Assembly (NCBI GenBank): GCA_009733715.1
Contig: WMKJ01000012.1
Span: 1 to 64,000, forward strand
Direction: 5' to 3'
Source: Herpomyces periplanetae
Taxonomy: Eukaryota > Ascomycota > Laboulbeniomycetes > Herpomycetales > Herpomycetaceae
Length of the DNA: 64,000 nucleotides
Positions within the stretch are counted from its first letter, which is position 1. Each line of letters starts with the position of its first letter. Shown piece after piece: positions 36,969-47,840 of the stretch. A program made the translations under genes and the position numbers. The notes under the pieces were generated by a model. It was not told where the DNA came from. It was given only the letters and a program-made list of their open reading frames with translations, and did no database searches.

Positions 36969-39773
36969 TTAATCTCGATCGCCCAAGATAAAATCAATCA
37001 AGTAAGTATCTTGTTCAAGTTTAGTTAGTCGTTGAAGATTTCGCTGAGTGTAGGCAGAAATCGCACTAAACACATTACGACAATCATTTCTAGTGTGAAA
37101 CAATGCAACGATGGCATCATTCCCAACAGGATCATGGTCCGATTCAACCAACGAGTATAGTGCGGCTAAACGAGGCGCTGGAATACTTCGTAATATCGAC
37201 GACAGTAATACTTGAGCAATTTCCGTGAACTTTGGAGATGCATTCCAGTCTCGAATCCATAATAATACCATGTACAGTTGAGATGATGATAAATCTTTTA
37301 CAAGATTGTTTAGTACATCACCACATAAATCATTCAAAGTCAGATGCATTTCGCGCAAAATTTTCTGAAGGCTTTGGGGTCTATTCATCGCAATCGCCAT
37401 TCCAAACGCTTCACGAGTCTGTCCAGATAAGACCAAATTTGTCAACTTCTGCTCATCTTCTACTAATTTGGCCCGTTCTCGAACTGCATCTTCGTGGCGC
37501 TGTCGCGACTTATCAACCCAAAAGTTAATTACCGAATCAGCTCCCGCAGATATAAGAATAGTTTGGTCATCCTCTTGACTATCCTGAGATTTAAAATCTT
37601 CCAAACTTGCCTCAGCAGTCTCCGCCACCTGCTTCGCCCCATTTACCTTAACACGTCGACTCGCTAACCCCCAAACTCTATCTTGATGACCATCAAGAGT
37701 ACATGCGCATGTCTCATCTACTATATCCCAAATTTTAACAAGACCATCAGCTCCACATGAAGCTATTAACAATGATCCATCTTTTCGAAGCCTTGGTTCT
37801 TTATAATTATCCTCATCATTTTTGTTTTTTACTTGGTTTATTCCACCAAATGGAATCCATATCACTCGCAAAACGCTGTTACTGTGCCCCTCAAATGTCG
37901 ATATACATGTATAATCACTTAAACTCCATAGTTTGACACTTTTATCCCCCGATCCCGTTATTACAAGTCCTTTTTTGACCGACCCATTTCTCTTATTAAC
38001 TTGAGGTATATTTATATGTTCACTAAACGGACAAAATCGGATCGTCCAAACCCCTCTAATGTGTCCTTTCAATTCTCCAAGAGCTTCTCCACTCTTCAAA
38101 TCCCATATTTTTACTAACCTATCTTGACTTGCTGACCCAAATATAGTTTTGTTCCCTTGCATCATCGAATCAAGCGCATTAATCTCCTTACTATGCGCTT
38201 TACGTGTATACATTGCTTTTCCAGTCCGACTTTCTCCCTTTTTCATCTCACGTAGCGAGCTCGGCACGCTCCATACTTTAATAGTTAAATCTTGACTACC
38301 CGTTATTAACCACTCCGGTTCGTCCCGTATTCTTGCTTCGTTTTGCTCATTCTTACTATGATGTCTTGGTAACGCAATTCCTCCTATTGATTCTGTATGT
38401 CCTGTAAAGGTACAATAACATTCAAATATACCTTTATCCGGTTCAATATACCATAATTTTGCCTTTCCATCCTTAGATCCTGTGGCGAGCCAGTTACCTG
38501 ACGCATCAACATCCAATGCTATCACAACATCACTATGCCCGTTTAAATTTCCTACTTCTGTTTCGTAGGACGGAGCCAACTCATCAGGAATATCCATATT
38601 TCCATTTCCCTCAATCTGCCCTGTCCTAATAATCTTAACATCCCCTGTATTGGTCGCCAATGCTAGGTAACTCCAATCACGACCCACCAGTGAAATGTCA
38701 AAAATTTCTTCGTATGTACCCATGATCCCCCGGACTACTTTATCCACTACTTCTTTTTTCCCCGTTGACGTTTCTTTAACTTTAACTCGATGAAATTTCA
38801 ATGCTTGATCTGCATGTACCGATACAATATATTCCAATTTTAAGCTTGTTAAAACACTAATAATTCCATCTGTACCATTCCCCAATACTTGATTAGTTGA
38901 TATCTCACCACCACTTCTTGTGGACCATAAACGAAGTACACCTTTTTCACCTCCGGTATACGCTACCAAATTATTTTTTAAAAAGCCACAACTCTCTACA
39001 CTTTCCATACACGGTATGGTATGTCGTATTTTCCATGATTTATCCTCCCAGATGACCAAGGTCCCATCTCGGCTAGCCGAAATAAGCACGTTTTGCTCAC
39101 AAGAATAGGCTAGACAACGTACGATGGATACGTGAGACTTTAGCGTACTTTCCACGGTTTTGGCGTAAATATCATATATAATAATTTTACCATCTTCACC
39201 ACCAGATGCAAGCATGAGCCGAGTGGTTTCGAGTAAACTTGGTAGCTGACCTTTTTTTCGCCGTATAGAATTGCTCAAGTCTTGTTCGTAGGTGAAAAAG
39301 CATAATGACGTTATTAGAGTTCCATGCCCATGAAAAGTATGTGTAACAAAACCACCCCGAATATCCCAAATTTTAAGAATTCCATCGGCTCCACCGGTGG
39401 CTAAAAATTTTCCATCATCATCGGTGATTGCTGCTACCACAGGTGCATTATGCGCTTTAATAGATCGTTCAAGTTCCACACGATGTTGGCTTGAGTCTAA
39501 AGATATGCAAAATATTCGCATTGAAAAAGATCTTGAGCAAACGATAACTCGATCAGCCAGCGGCGTCAATGCTAGTGCAGTAACGATTTCACCATCTCCA
39601 GGTATTCTTCCGATAAAGCTGGTGCTTTGGAGATTCGATAATATTACATCTTCATTCAACGTTGTAGCGAGCACATAATTTCCTCGACTAATATCAATAG
39701 GTCCACCGCTATAAAAAGGTCTGATGGCTTTGACAGCGTCAAAGCAAGTGGTGATTGGTTCACATGCCAGCAT
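36969..39773 (-). CDS. UTP13: U3 snoRNP / SSU processome subunit UTP13 (TBL3)
   Basis: A single-exon protein of 934 residues, the usual size of Utp13. Residues about 50-760 hold a long series of WD40 repeats, visible as recurring GGADGILKIWD, SASRDGTLVIW, GSKDGKAKLW, GSQDLTIKVW, GSGDKSVKLW and CGADGLVKIWD blocks; these form the tandem beta-propellers of the family. The last 150 residues (from about 780) match the helical Utp13 C-terminal domain that follows the propellers and mediates assembly in the UTP-B complex. UTP-B binds pre-18S rRNA in the nucleolus. The ATG at 39,771-39,773 fits the family N-terminus (ACEPITTCFDAVKAIRPFY). Absence of introns in a gene this long contrasts with the multi-exon small genes nearby. 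It shares a divergent intergenic region with PRE1. Confidence 0.95.
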   Translation of the reverse strand: MLACEPITTCFDAVKAIRPFYSGGPIDISRGNYVLATTLNEDVILSNLQSTSFIGRIPGDGEIVTALALTPLADRVIVCSRSFSMRIFCISLDSSQHRVELERSIKAHNAPVVAAITDDDGKFLATGGADGILKIWDIRGGFVTHTFHGHGTLITSLCFFTYEQDLSNSIRRKKGQLPSLLETTRLMLASGGEDGKIIIYDIYAKTVESTLKSHVSIVRCLAYSCEQNVLISASRDGTLVIWEDKSWKIRHTIPCMESVESCGFLKNNLVAYTGGEKGVLRLWSTRSGGEISTNQVLGNGTDGIISVLTSLKLEYIVSVHADQALKFHRVKVKETSTGKKEVVDKVVRGIMGTYEEIFDISLVGRDWSYLALATNTGDVKIIRTGQIEGNGNMDIPDELAPSYETEVGNLNGHSDVVIALDVDASGNWLATGSKDGKAKLWYIEPDKGIFECYCTFTGHTESIGGIALPRHHSKNEQNEARIRDEPEWLITGSQDLTIKVWSVPSSLREMKKGESRTGKAMYTRKAHSKEINALDSMMQGNKTIFGSASQDRLVKIWDLKSGEALGELKGHIRGVWTIRFCPFSEHINIPQVNKRNGSVKKGLVITGSGDKSVKLWSLSDYTCISTFEGHSNSVLRVIWIPFGGINQVKNKNDEDNYKEPRLRKDGSLLIASCGADGLVKIWDIVDETCACTLDGHQDRVWGLASRRVKVNGAKQVAETAEASLEDFKSQDSQEDDQTILISAGADSVINFWVDKSRQRHEDAVRERAKLVEDEQKLTNLVLSGQTREAFGMAIAMNRPQSLQKILREMHLTLNDLCGDVLNNLVKDLSSSQLYMVLLWIRDWNASPKFTEIAQVLLSSILRSIPAPRLAALYSLVESDHDPVGNDAIVALFHTRNDCRNVFSAISAYTQRNLQRLTKLEQDTYLIDFILGDRD

Positions 39774-40569
39774 ACTAGAAATTTTAAGTGTGGTTGTATA
39801 AGAAATTGTATAATTGACTTTTCGATAGATTATGTGCTTGAATTATTCAAATTTTCCTTAAGCTATTGCCCTTCTGAATTAAAAAAAAAGAAATTTTCCC
39901 GTAAACCTATCAATGATACTACGTAGATATATCTTATTCGTGAAAAAACTTTCAAATTTTGCCCAAAATTCCCCAACCAAATTATTCGGATTAGTCAGCC
40001 ATTATAATTAAACAAGGAGGATAGGATGAAGACATGATGGGTGATCAAAAAGAGGATGAAATTAATAGTAAATTGCAAGAACAAATGAATATCATGGAAA
40101 AAAAAATTACGTGTTAATACAATTGAATATTATCGTTTTAAATCCCTTTTTCTATTATTATTGTTAAAAAAATTAAACAAAAGATTTGTTTTTATGAACA
40201 TTAAATCAAAAACTTGGAACAAACCGCTCCGCACCACGCAATTTATTCTCCCACCACAGACCTTGCTCCCGAGAAATATCCGAGATTAGTAATTTGGATA
40301 TACATCGTCCTGGAAAAAGGAAGGGCAAAATCATGTGATGGAGGGGTTTGGAGTTGGTGATGGTTATGTTGATGGATTTTTGAACGAATTAATGAAGAAA
40401 TTATTTAGGGAGTTTGGTGTATATAATAGTGCATATGAACGTGAAAGGGTAATTGGCAAATTTATCAATTTTTTTTGCAATATATTTCGTTGATAAATTT
40501 AATGGTTTAAAAACACTTTGAAAAATTACGCCTACTCATAGCTTCAACTTTTAAGTAGTATATGGTAAA
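39774..40569. promoter_or_regulatory. Divergent intergenic region UTP13 / PRE1
   Basis: About 800 bases separate the two start codons, which point away from each other, so both promoters lie here. AT-rich; no clear TATA box or known operator was identified. It holds no gene I can support. Confidence 0.4.
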
Positions 40570-41618
40570 ATGTAAGTTAGCAGTGTTTTAAGCACAAATA
40601 CTCAAGGGAACACTTCATTAACAATGAAACGTTTACTCAAGGGAGGTTTTACTTGGAATAACGGGCAAAGATTTCACTATAATTGCAGCGTCAAAGGCTG
40701 CTATGCGAGGCGTCACGATACTCAAGGCTAACGATGACAAAACTCGCGATTTAAATAAACATTCTATCATGGCATTTTCAGGTGAACCAGGGGATGCGGG
40801 TGCGTTTACATGAGCACTATTTCCTCTGCCCTTTAACTGTTGTTATCTTTCTAAAATTTTTGATTACTGCAATCAGTGTTTGTACACCTTTACTCACATT
40901 TACTTACCTTACATTTAGTTCAGTTTGCCGAGTATATTCAAGCAAACGTTCAGCTTTACTCTATGCGTAATGGGATGAACTTGGGCCCTCATGCTGTTAC
41001 TTCTTTTGTTCGAAATGAGCTAGCTCAGTCTTTGCGAAGTCGTAAACCTTACGCTGTAAATCTATTACTTGGTGGTTATGATCCCATTACCAATAAGCCT
41101 TCTTTATATTGGATTGACAATTTAGCCGCTTGCACAAGTGTACCATACGCTGCTCACGGATACGCTCAGTACGTTAATATGTTCCTACTCAACTATACAT
41201 TTTTAATCTTGCCTTGCCTTACTATATCCTACTTTAACACCAACCTATCTTAACCTCTTTTTCATGTGTTATCAGATACTATTGTCTTGCAATTCTCGAT
41301 AAACATCACAGTCCAAACATCGATCTCGATACAGGCATGAAAATCTTGAAAATGTGCTCAGATGAATTGAAACGACGTTTACCCATCGATTTTAAAGGTG
41401 TAAGTAATCCTTTACTTTTGTACAGTATTATCCACCCTTCCAAATTCCCATCACTATTTCATAGTATGCCCACTATACAAACACATACATTAAATCATCT
41501 CTAACCAATCAATCAATCAATCAATCAATCATCATACTAGATTACCGTCCGAATTGTAACCAAAGATGGTCATAGATTGGCCGATTTTGATAACGATTAT
41601 GTTATTCACTGTGCTTGA
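40570..41618 (+). CDS. PRE1: 20S proteasome subunit beta-4 (PRE1/PSMB2 type)
   Basis: Five exons: 40,570-40,571, 40,642-40,799, 40,919-41,168, 41,276-41,399 and 41,541-41,618, giving 203 residues (yeast Pre1 has 198). The product reads MEVLLGITGKDFTIIAASKA, then GEPGDAVQFAEYIQANVQLY, AAHGYAQYYCLAILDKHH and RRLPIDFKG, all typical of beta-4, a non-catalytic ring subunit of the 20S core. The first exon carries only A and T of the start codon: a perfect GTAAGT follows, and the acceptor TACTCAAG supplies G. This restores the MEVLLG start known from filamentous ascomycetes. A second option (ATG at 40,562 with GTAAAA and an acceptor at 40,645) would give MVLLG. All other junctions keep phase and match the family. 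Confidence 0.92.
41507..41533 (+). repeat. (AATC)n microsatellite in PRE1 intron 4
   Basis: About six perfect AATC units lie just before the acceptor of the last PRE1 exon. Length changes here would alter intron size but not coding sequence. Confidence 0.85.
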
Positions 41619-41619
41619 A

Positions 41620-42423
41620 TTGTTCTTCTGTTTCTTCATCCTTGTCCCTCTCTTCTTCCGCTAGTCCTGCCTTTTACAACCCGCCTGACAAAATCTTCGT
41701 CTGTGATATCACGCAATTCCGTCTAGTGTTAACTCCACGATTAATTTGAGATGAGAAGACTCAGTAAATTTCAATAGATTAAGAGTTGAATTTACGCATG
41801 TGTGAACGCACGAAATAATGGGAATATTAAATTGTCAATTTATCAAAATTCCCTTGCCGGCATTGCTCCCGGGTAAAATTCTCCCACACTGTCCGTTTAC
41901 TGCCTCCATACAATTCATTTCCTCTCTCCAACCCCACGTGACAATTATCATTTTGCCAGGCAAACAGTGACAGTACCACAATTCCCTTCAAAGTTAATCC
42001 GTCCCAGGCTCACGTGCTCAACTTAGTAATGACTCGCTTAAACCCGAGTGGGCTGACTCAGCTATTTTTATGAGTATAAATAAGAGAGAAGCGAACTTGG
42101 AATTTTTCCCTTCTTTTCCTTTCTCTTCAGATCAAAAAGATCGGAGTTGCCACGACTCGCGCTGTTCTGGTTGGATAATTGTTCATCCATTCGATCAAAG
42201 TGTCAGTTGCCAATCGCTTATTTTGTTTAACGCGAATGAAACTCCGTAGATTACGATTATATCGCCATTCCCCTATTTATAGGAAGTTTTTCACTCTTAC
42301 TCTTCCGTTTGACGTGTATGCACTTCACTTTTTAAACCGTGTCATCGGGTTAAGTGATCGTCACACTCTCTCGGTCATCGCGCTTTATGAGTTGAAAAAT
42401 GCCAATGAAGGGATACACATTCC
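41620..42423. other. Intergenic; possible unplaced exon and promoter-like site
   Basis: The stretch holds a TATAAATA box at about 42,075 followed by a C/T-rich run ending in TTCAG, then a frame that could be a terminal exon (IKKIGVATTRAVLVG, stop near 42,178). No upstream exon could be joined, so no gene is called. Two CACGTG sites lie at 41,935 and 42,011. The frame at 42,179-42,508 starts at TTG and overlaps the SAD1 3' end. Confidence 0.3.
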
Positions 42424-44115
42424 TCATTTCATTAATGTTGTTTTTTCCACTTTTATTTCACTTTGCTTCCACAGCTGTACCACACGTTTCTCCCAAATTT
42501 GCAAATAACTTTCTTTCATAAAAACTGTTTCAACTCGCGTTTTCTCTACAAATAGATCTTGCAATTCAAGCCACTGATCTTCACTTTTATTCAATAAATG
42601 TACGTGCCACACCTTCTTTTCTGCTTCTCCCTCTACGCTGTCATCTCGAATTTTCACTCCCTCATGCGTAACATTTGCTATCAAATCGTACAGTATAGGT
42701 TCACCTGGTGGGTGTATAGCTGGATTCGGTTCAACATACGGAGACATGTCCAATGATCGTGTGTTAAACGTAACTATCGTCGGGTTTCGCTCTGTGATAA
42801 ATTTACTGCTGGTAAACCTTTTCACATGGAATATTAAATATGGCGGTAATGGATGAAGTAAACGATGCCTCCTTCGGTGATTCATGTGTTCTTGTGCTCG
42901 TGTACCATCATACTTTCCAAGTATCGATATCAAGCTAACCTGTGGAATGATATTCCGTTCAATTTCATCCTGGAACAACGGTGCCGCTGGTAAGTCTAAC
43001 GTTAGCATAAGAAATTTTGTAATTTCTGTCTTGATATCCGCATCTTCAAAGCGCAATCGATCCCCCGCATCAGCTCTAGCTGTAATTGATTGAGACTCAA
43101 TCTTCATGCTTCCCTGAAATACCCTTTGGATAATACTTGATTGTGGTTTTTTCCTACTTCCTCCAATTGCTAAATGCAAATTATTAAGAAACCACGTAAG
43201 AAATTCTACAGGATCTGCCTGTTCAGTCAGTGTAAACCTTCGCGATGATCGCAAAGCAATTTCTTGTAACAATTCATGCGGTGAAACGTGAGCCTTAAAA
43301 GCTCGAGGGTTCCAAATTTTTCTAATAAGTATTCCGAATCTTTGCGCTAATTGAGGTTTACCCGATAAATTTTCCAAGATGAAATAATTTCGTAAAGGCG
43401 TAACGTGTGCAAGACATTGAATCACCACGTTAAGGTAATCGTTAGCTTTTATATTGTTCATCCCGACAAATCCCGGCGTATACGCATTTCCATTCAGGTC
43501 CCAGGCTACCTGCTTCTTCGCGTCTAATACATCAACTTGTTCAGCCGTAAAAATTGGATCAACTACATATTTAATATCATTTAAGTTATTATTAAGTACT
43601 TCGTAACCTTCTGGTAGAACGTAAATTTTTTTATTTTCCATGTTAATAAAAACATGATGATTCGCATCTAAAGCGTGAGTATACGATTGTGATTGAGGAC
43701 CCTTGCCTTGGAAGTATTTTCCGCATACAAGACACGCGTATACATGCATATTCGATAAGGTTACTGAGCACAATTTTTCAAAATCAAAATCAAGTGCCGC
43801 TCGGTTTATCGTATCAAGGTACAAATCATTATATCCTTCATCTGGATTCTTTTGACTAGCCTGTCGCGTATACAAATCTTGTTCCATTTCATCAGAATCA
43901 ACGTCCATAAATGTATTTGTTCCATTTTCATCCACTACATTTTGCCCTTCAATTTGTCCCAATGATGAATTTATTTTTTGGTCCAAATCCCCTTCCTCCA
44001 TACCACTCGTATCCTCATTGCTGAACTCAAACCTAACCAGCGTACGCTTCGTCGACCAAGTATTGTCAATTTGTCCAACTTCATTTTGTACTTCATCAAA
44101 CGCTCGCTTTGACAT
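42424..44115 (-). CDS. SAD1: Spliceosome factor SAD1 / USP39 (inactive ubiquitin protease fold)
   Basis: A single exon of 563 residues from ATG 44,115 (MSKRAFDEV); an upstream in-frame TTG is not a credible start. Residues about 20-105 are acidic. A zinc-finger UBP domain follows (VTLSNMHVYACLVCGKYFQG, then SQSYTHALDANHHVFINME), which in this family binds without the usual ubiquitin contacts. A ubiquitin-hydrolase-like domain runs to the end. In GMNNIKANDYLNVV the position of the catalytic cysteine is aspartate, as in USP39 proteins, so it should not cleave ubiquitin. Sad1 helps assemble and stabilise the U4/U6.U5 tri-snRNP in the nucleus. It diverges from CCT2 over about 430 bases. Confidence 0.93.
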   Translation of the reverse strand: MSKRAFDEVQNEVGQIDNTWSTKRTLVRFEFSNEDTSGMEEGDLDQKINSSLGQIEGQNVVDENGTNTFMDVDSDEMEQDLYTRQASQKNPDEGYNDLYLDTINRAALDFDFEKLCSVTLSNMHVYACLVCGKYFQGKGPQSQSYTHALDANHHVFINMENKKIYVLPEGYEVLNNNLNDIKYVVDPIFTAEQVDVLDAKKQVAWDLNGNAYTPGFVGMNNIKANDYLNVVIQCLAHVTPLRNYFILENLSGKPQLAQRFGILIRKIWNPRAFKAHVSPHELLQEIALRSSRRFTLTEQADPVEFLTWFLNNLHLAIGGSRKKPQSSIIQRVFQGSMKIESQSITARADAGDRLRFEDADIKTEITKFLMLTLDLPAAPLFQDEIERNIIPQVSLISILGKYDGTRAQEHMNHRRRHRLLHPLPPYLIFHVKRFTSSKFITERNPTIVTFNTRSLDMSPYVEPNPAIHPPGEPILYDLIANVTHEGVKIRDDSVEGEAEKKVWHVHLLNKSEDQWLELQDLFVEKTRVETVFMKESYLQIWEKRVVQLWKQSEIKVEKTTLMK

Positions 44116-44546
44116 TTTAATTCCTCCCACAAAATATTTCAACTTCCCCCAAATATTTATCTCATTAACAATATGAATTGAATTAAATCACTCCCGACCT
44201 TAACTCTCATCCCAAATTTCCCTTTCTCGCTTCCCTTCGCCCAATTCCCTCGCCAAACCCTTGCACCGCCCCTTCCACCTATCAATCACGTGTCATTACT
44301 CACATGACCTGCTCCATCCTGTGGAGTCAATGGCTAGTGTGCACTTTTCTTGATTGACGGAGAATGGAAAATCTCGGTGATTCAAGTTCCTTGCAAGCGC
44401 GATTTGTTTCTGTTTAAAACGTTTATTGTAAAATTCTTATTACAGTTAATTTTTACTACTTATTAACGTCAATGCTTTATCGCTTAGAATTCGCGTGAAT
44501 ACAACTTTGTTTTTTAGGCAACGGTTATCCCACAATATTTTTCAAT
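44116..44546. promoter_or_regulatory. Bidirectional promoter SAD1 / CCT2
   Basis: The start codons of SAD1 (-) and CCT2 (+) face away from each other across about 430 bases, so one region must drive both. It contains a palindromic CACGTG at 44,287-44,292 (ATCACGTGTC). The factor is unknown; bHLH proteins such as Cbf1 are known to bind this core. Confidence 0.5.
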
Positions 44547-46486
44547 ATGGTTAGTTCCCTTCCTTTATCCCCTCTATCATCATCCTTCTATACCCTGTTC
44601 CTACGTATGCTACAGCCAAATTTAACTACTTCCTTCATACTTATTTATATTAATCCTCCTGTTTAGTCATATCAGCAACCTCCCACTCAAATCTTTGCGG
44701 AAAACGTCGTCGAAGAAAAAGGTGAAAATGCTCGATTATCTGCCTTCGTCGGTGCTATTGCCGTAGGTGACCTTGTAAAAAGCACACTTGGTCCCAAAGG
44801 CATGGATAAAATTTTACAATCTATGTACGTTCTACTTTCATCCCCATCGATTTTTGTACTCAATTCCTCTTCATTTTAAATATGTTTTAATTCAATAATT
44901 TATTTATTCATCGTATAATCGTCCTATTAACTCTCTCCAATTTAGGACTACAGGTGAAATTATGATTACCAATGATGGTGCTACCATACTCAAGTCAATT
45001 GCTCTGGATAACGCTGCCGCTAAAGTACTCGTAAACATTTCCAAAGTACAAGATGATGAAGTTGGTGATGGCACTACAAGTGTCGCTGTATTAGCAGCTG
45101 AGCTATTACGTGAAGCTGAGCAACTCATCAACCAAAAAATTCACCCCCAGGTTATCATTGAAGGCTACAGAATAGCCTGTCAAGCTGCTCTTAAAGCTCT
45201 AGAAGCTCTGGCCGAGGATAATAGTAATAATCCGGAAAGCTTCCGCAATGATTTACTCGCTATCGCCCAAACCACTTTAAGCTCCAAAGTACTCAGTCAA
45301 AATTGTGAACATTTCGCCAATTTAGCCGTTGAAGCCGTGTTGCGAATGCAAGGTTCAACCAATTTATCCCACATTCAAATCATCAAGAAGGCAGGCAGTA
45401 AACTCGCTGATTCATATCTGGATCCCGGATTCATTCTCGCCAAAAAATTTGGTGTTAATCAACCACGTGTCATTGAAAATGCAAGTATCCTCATCGCTAA
45501 CACCAGTATGGATACCGACAAGGTCAAAATTTTTGGTGCTCGTGTTAAGGTGGACTCCACGAGTAAGTTAGCCGAACTTGAGCGTGCAGAGCGCGAAAAA
45601 ATGCGTCAAAAAGTAGACCGCATTAAAGCTCATGGTATTAATTGCTTCGTAAATCGCCAACTCATCTACAATTGGCCTGAGCAATTATTTGCCGACGTTG
45701 GCATAGCTTCCATAGAGCACGCGGACTTTGACGGTGTTGAACGTCTTGCCTTAGTAACAGGTGGTGAGATTGCTTCTACTTTCGATCATCCTGAAGACGT
45801 TAAACTTGGGCATTGTGAACGCATTGAAGAAGTAATCATTGGCGAGGAAAGGTTTATTCGCTTTTCTGGTGTCGCTCAAGGTAAAGCTTGTACTATAGTG
45901 TTACGTGGTGCTACTGAGCAGTTACTTGATGAAGCTGAACGTTCACTACACGACGCCCTAGCCGTATTATCCCAGACGGTTAAAGAGCCTCGTGTGACTT
46001 ATGGAGGTGGATGCGCCGAAATGAATATGGCGCAAGCTGTAGAGAAAGCTGCTCGAAATGTTGCTGGTAAAAAAGCGTTAGCAGTAGACGCTTTTGCCAA
46101 AGTTTTATCTCAAATGCCTACCATTCTTGCTGATAATGCTGGTTTTGATTCTGCTGAACTTGTAACTCGTTTACGTAAATCTATTTACTCTGGTAAAACG
46201 AGAACTGGCTTAGACATGCACGTTCCAGGGGGAGGATTGGCTGATATGCGTGAAAAGAAAGTTGTTGAAAGCTACAAGCTTAAGAAAGCCGTAGTCTCGT
46301 CAGCTTCTGAAGCCGCGGAGGTAAGTTATCTTGGTCGCCCCAACGTTAAGCATTTCACCATTCTGGTAGCTCAGCCTAGCTTTTTCGGCTTTGTATGTTT
46401 ACACGTTAACCACTAACATTTTACAGTTACTTTTGCGAGTTGATAATATTATACGTAGCGCTCCCCGAAAGCGTGAAGCCTTGTAA
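44547..46486 (+). CDS. CCT2: Chaperonin CCT/TRiC subunit beta
   Basis: Four exons: 44,547-44,549 (only ATG), 44,667-44,824, 44,946-46,320 and 46,427-46,486, giving 531 residues (human CCT2 has 535). Landmarks are [20 protein letters not shown], the ATP-binding [52 protein letters not shown] and the C-terminal [21 protein letters not shown] folds actin and tubulin in the cytosol, and the beta subunit is one of eight per ring. The first intron begins directly after the start codon (ATG, GTTAGT), restoring [18 protein letters not shown], which matches ascomycete beta subunits. The last exon, 20 codons with stop, lies beyond a 106-nt intron. Confidence 0.96.
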
Positions 46487-46683
46487 AAGTCTACTGGAGT
46501 ATTGAGAGTAGATGAAAGATTTTTATTATCAAGGTACTAACGTGGAAAAAAAAATTGTTACGAGTAATTAAATGATTGAGTTTAATGGTTTTTGGAAAAG
46601 AAGGTTCGGCTGGACTGAAAAGTATCATGAGCAAAAGCGGCGAAGCAAAATAAGAACAAACTAGAGCTGTATAGTGCAGTACA

Positions 46684-46795
46684 ATATCGTATCGTATCGC
46701 ATCGCATCGAATCGTATCGTATTGTATTGTATTATATTGAATTACATCGTATTGTATCGTATTACATCATACCGTACAATACCATTCCATACCAT
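46684..46795. repeat. Degenerate pentanucleotide repeat (ATCGT/ATTGT)n
   Basis: About 110 bases made of ATCGT units with drift to ATCGC, ATTGT, ATTAC and ATACC, about 200 bases after the CCT2 stop. Units gradually change along the tract, as expected from slippage followed by point mutation, possibly biased C-to-T. Confidence 0.85.
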
Positions 46796-46799
46796 GCAT

Positions 46800-47102
46800 T
46801 TGTGCCAAGATATACCATCTCGTCCTTAATAACGCCATTCCGTCCGTGTAAACTTCAGCCATGTATAACTATACACTGTGGATAAAGCTAGAAAAACAAA
46901 TTCCACTCTGTAAGGCTGAAACATGTCGAGAATTAATATCATAGCTGATTAGGGAAGGTGCCAGCCATTCGACGTTGAGTGATCTTGAAGCAGGTTAACC
47001 ATGACATAATCAAAATGTTTAAAGTGTGGGGGTGTGACGCAACTGGTGTCCGATTCACACGGAAGCAGCCAGGAGTTATGAAATGCTTACATGAGAATAT
47101 AT
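46800..47102. other. No supported gene
   Basis: 3' region between the CCT2 repeat tract and COX23. The frame at 46,939-47,145 (-) is not accepted. Nothing else seen. Confidence 0.4.
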
Positions 47103-47110
47103 TCACATGA

Positions 47111-47840
47111 TTAAGCAGAGATTGAGGGCGGATAGCGACGGCCATGACGATAGCCGTAGCTATTGCAAACGCAAGAAATTGTGTAGGTTAAGGAGAAAGC
47201 GGGCCAGATGATAAAATAAATGTACTGACGTACCCAGATTTTTTTGCACTCGCGATATGCACTATAATGTTGATTAAATGGTTACCGGCCAGACAAATCT
47301 CGATGTTATATTGGTAATGATCAAGGTTAGCGTTACCACTTAATACAAATGTGAATCACAAAAAAAACTGGTGATAATTTGGTATACGCATACCGAATAC
47401 ATCAGTTAAATTTGATAGATGATTTGCAAATATTGCGTAGATTGTAAACATTTCAAAATATTAGGCCAAACTAACCGAAAATGTTCACTACAAGCATCCC
47501 GATTCTCTTGATTACGTAAGAGACATTTAATACTTTTGTTTGCTAGTGATTGGCACGGATCAAAGTATTTGCTGAAAGTTTTACTGTAAGCGAGTGAGTG
47601 TGTGATCGAATGAGTAGGTACACTGGCACAATTTTTAATTTGATTTGTGTAATGGGCAGTTTGGTCAACTAAATTTTGTTTCTAGCTTCCAGATTACCCG
47701 TTCAACTTAAAATGTGATAACCTTTCAAAGTTTTTCGCAACATCTTCCGTCCAAGGGTACCCTGAAGCATGCGACTCGCCTTCAAGCGAGCGAGACTCTT
47801 CTCCAGATGCCTGAGTTGATGATGACGGTAATGACATCAT
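47111..47840 (-). CDS. COX23: Mitochondrial intermembrane-space protein COX23 (twin CX9C)
   Basis: Exons 47,840-47,698 and 47,583-47,476 and a third from 47,261 keep phase. The translation shows SKYFDPCQ, then C58-x9-C68 and C79-x9-C89 ending RAYRECKKIW, the CHCH fold of Cox23 with conserved YxDPC and YRECKK. Cox23 is imported by the Mia40 disulfide relay and helps cytochrome c oxidase biogenesis. The start (MMSLPSSSTQ) is the first ATG; an upstream TTG is not used. The end is open: if exon 3 runs on, the stop is at 47,111 and about 40 unusual residues follow; if it stops at 47,234 (GTACGT donor) and joins at 47,159, the stop is at 47,103 and the protein has 111 residues. Neither tail resembles the usual Lys/Arg-rich end. 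Confidence 0.85.

Noticed and set aside
41507-41533. Possible CRISPR-like or direct repeat array
   Set aside because: It is a plain AATC microsatellite inside an intron; no spacer structure and a eukaryotic context.
42179-42508. 109-residue frame antisense to the SAD1 end
   Set aside because: Starts at TTG and partly shadows SAD1; only its first part is free of overlap.
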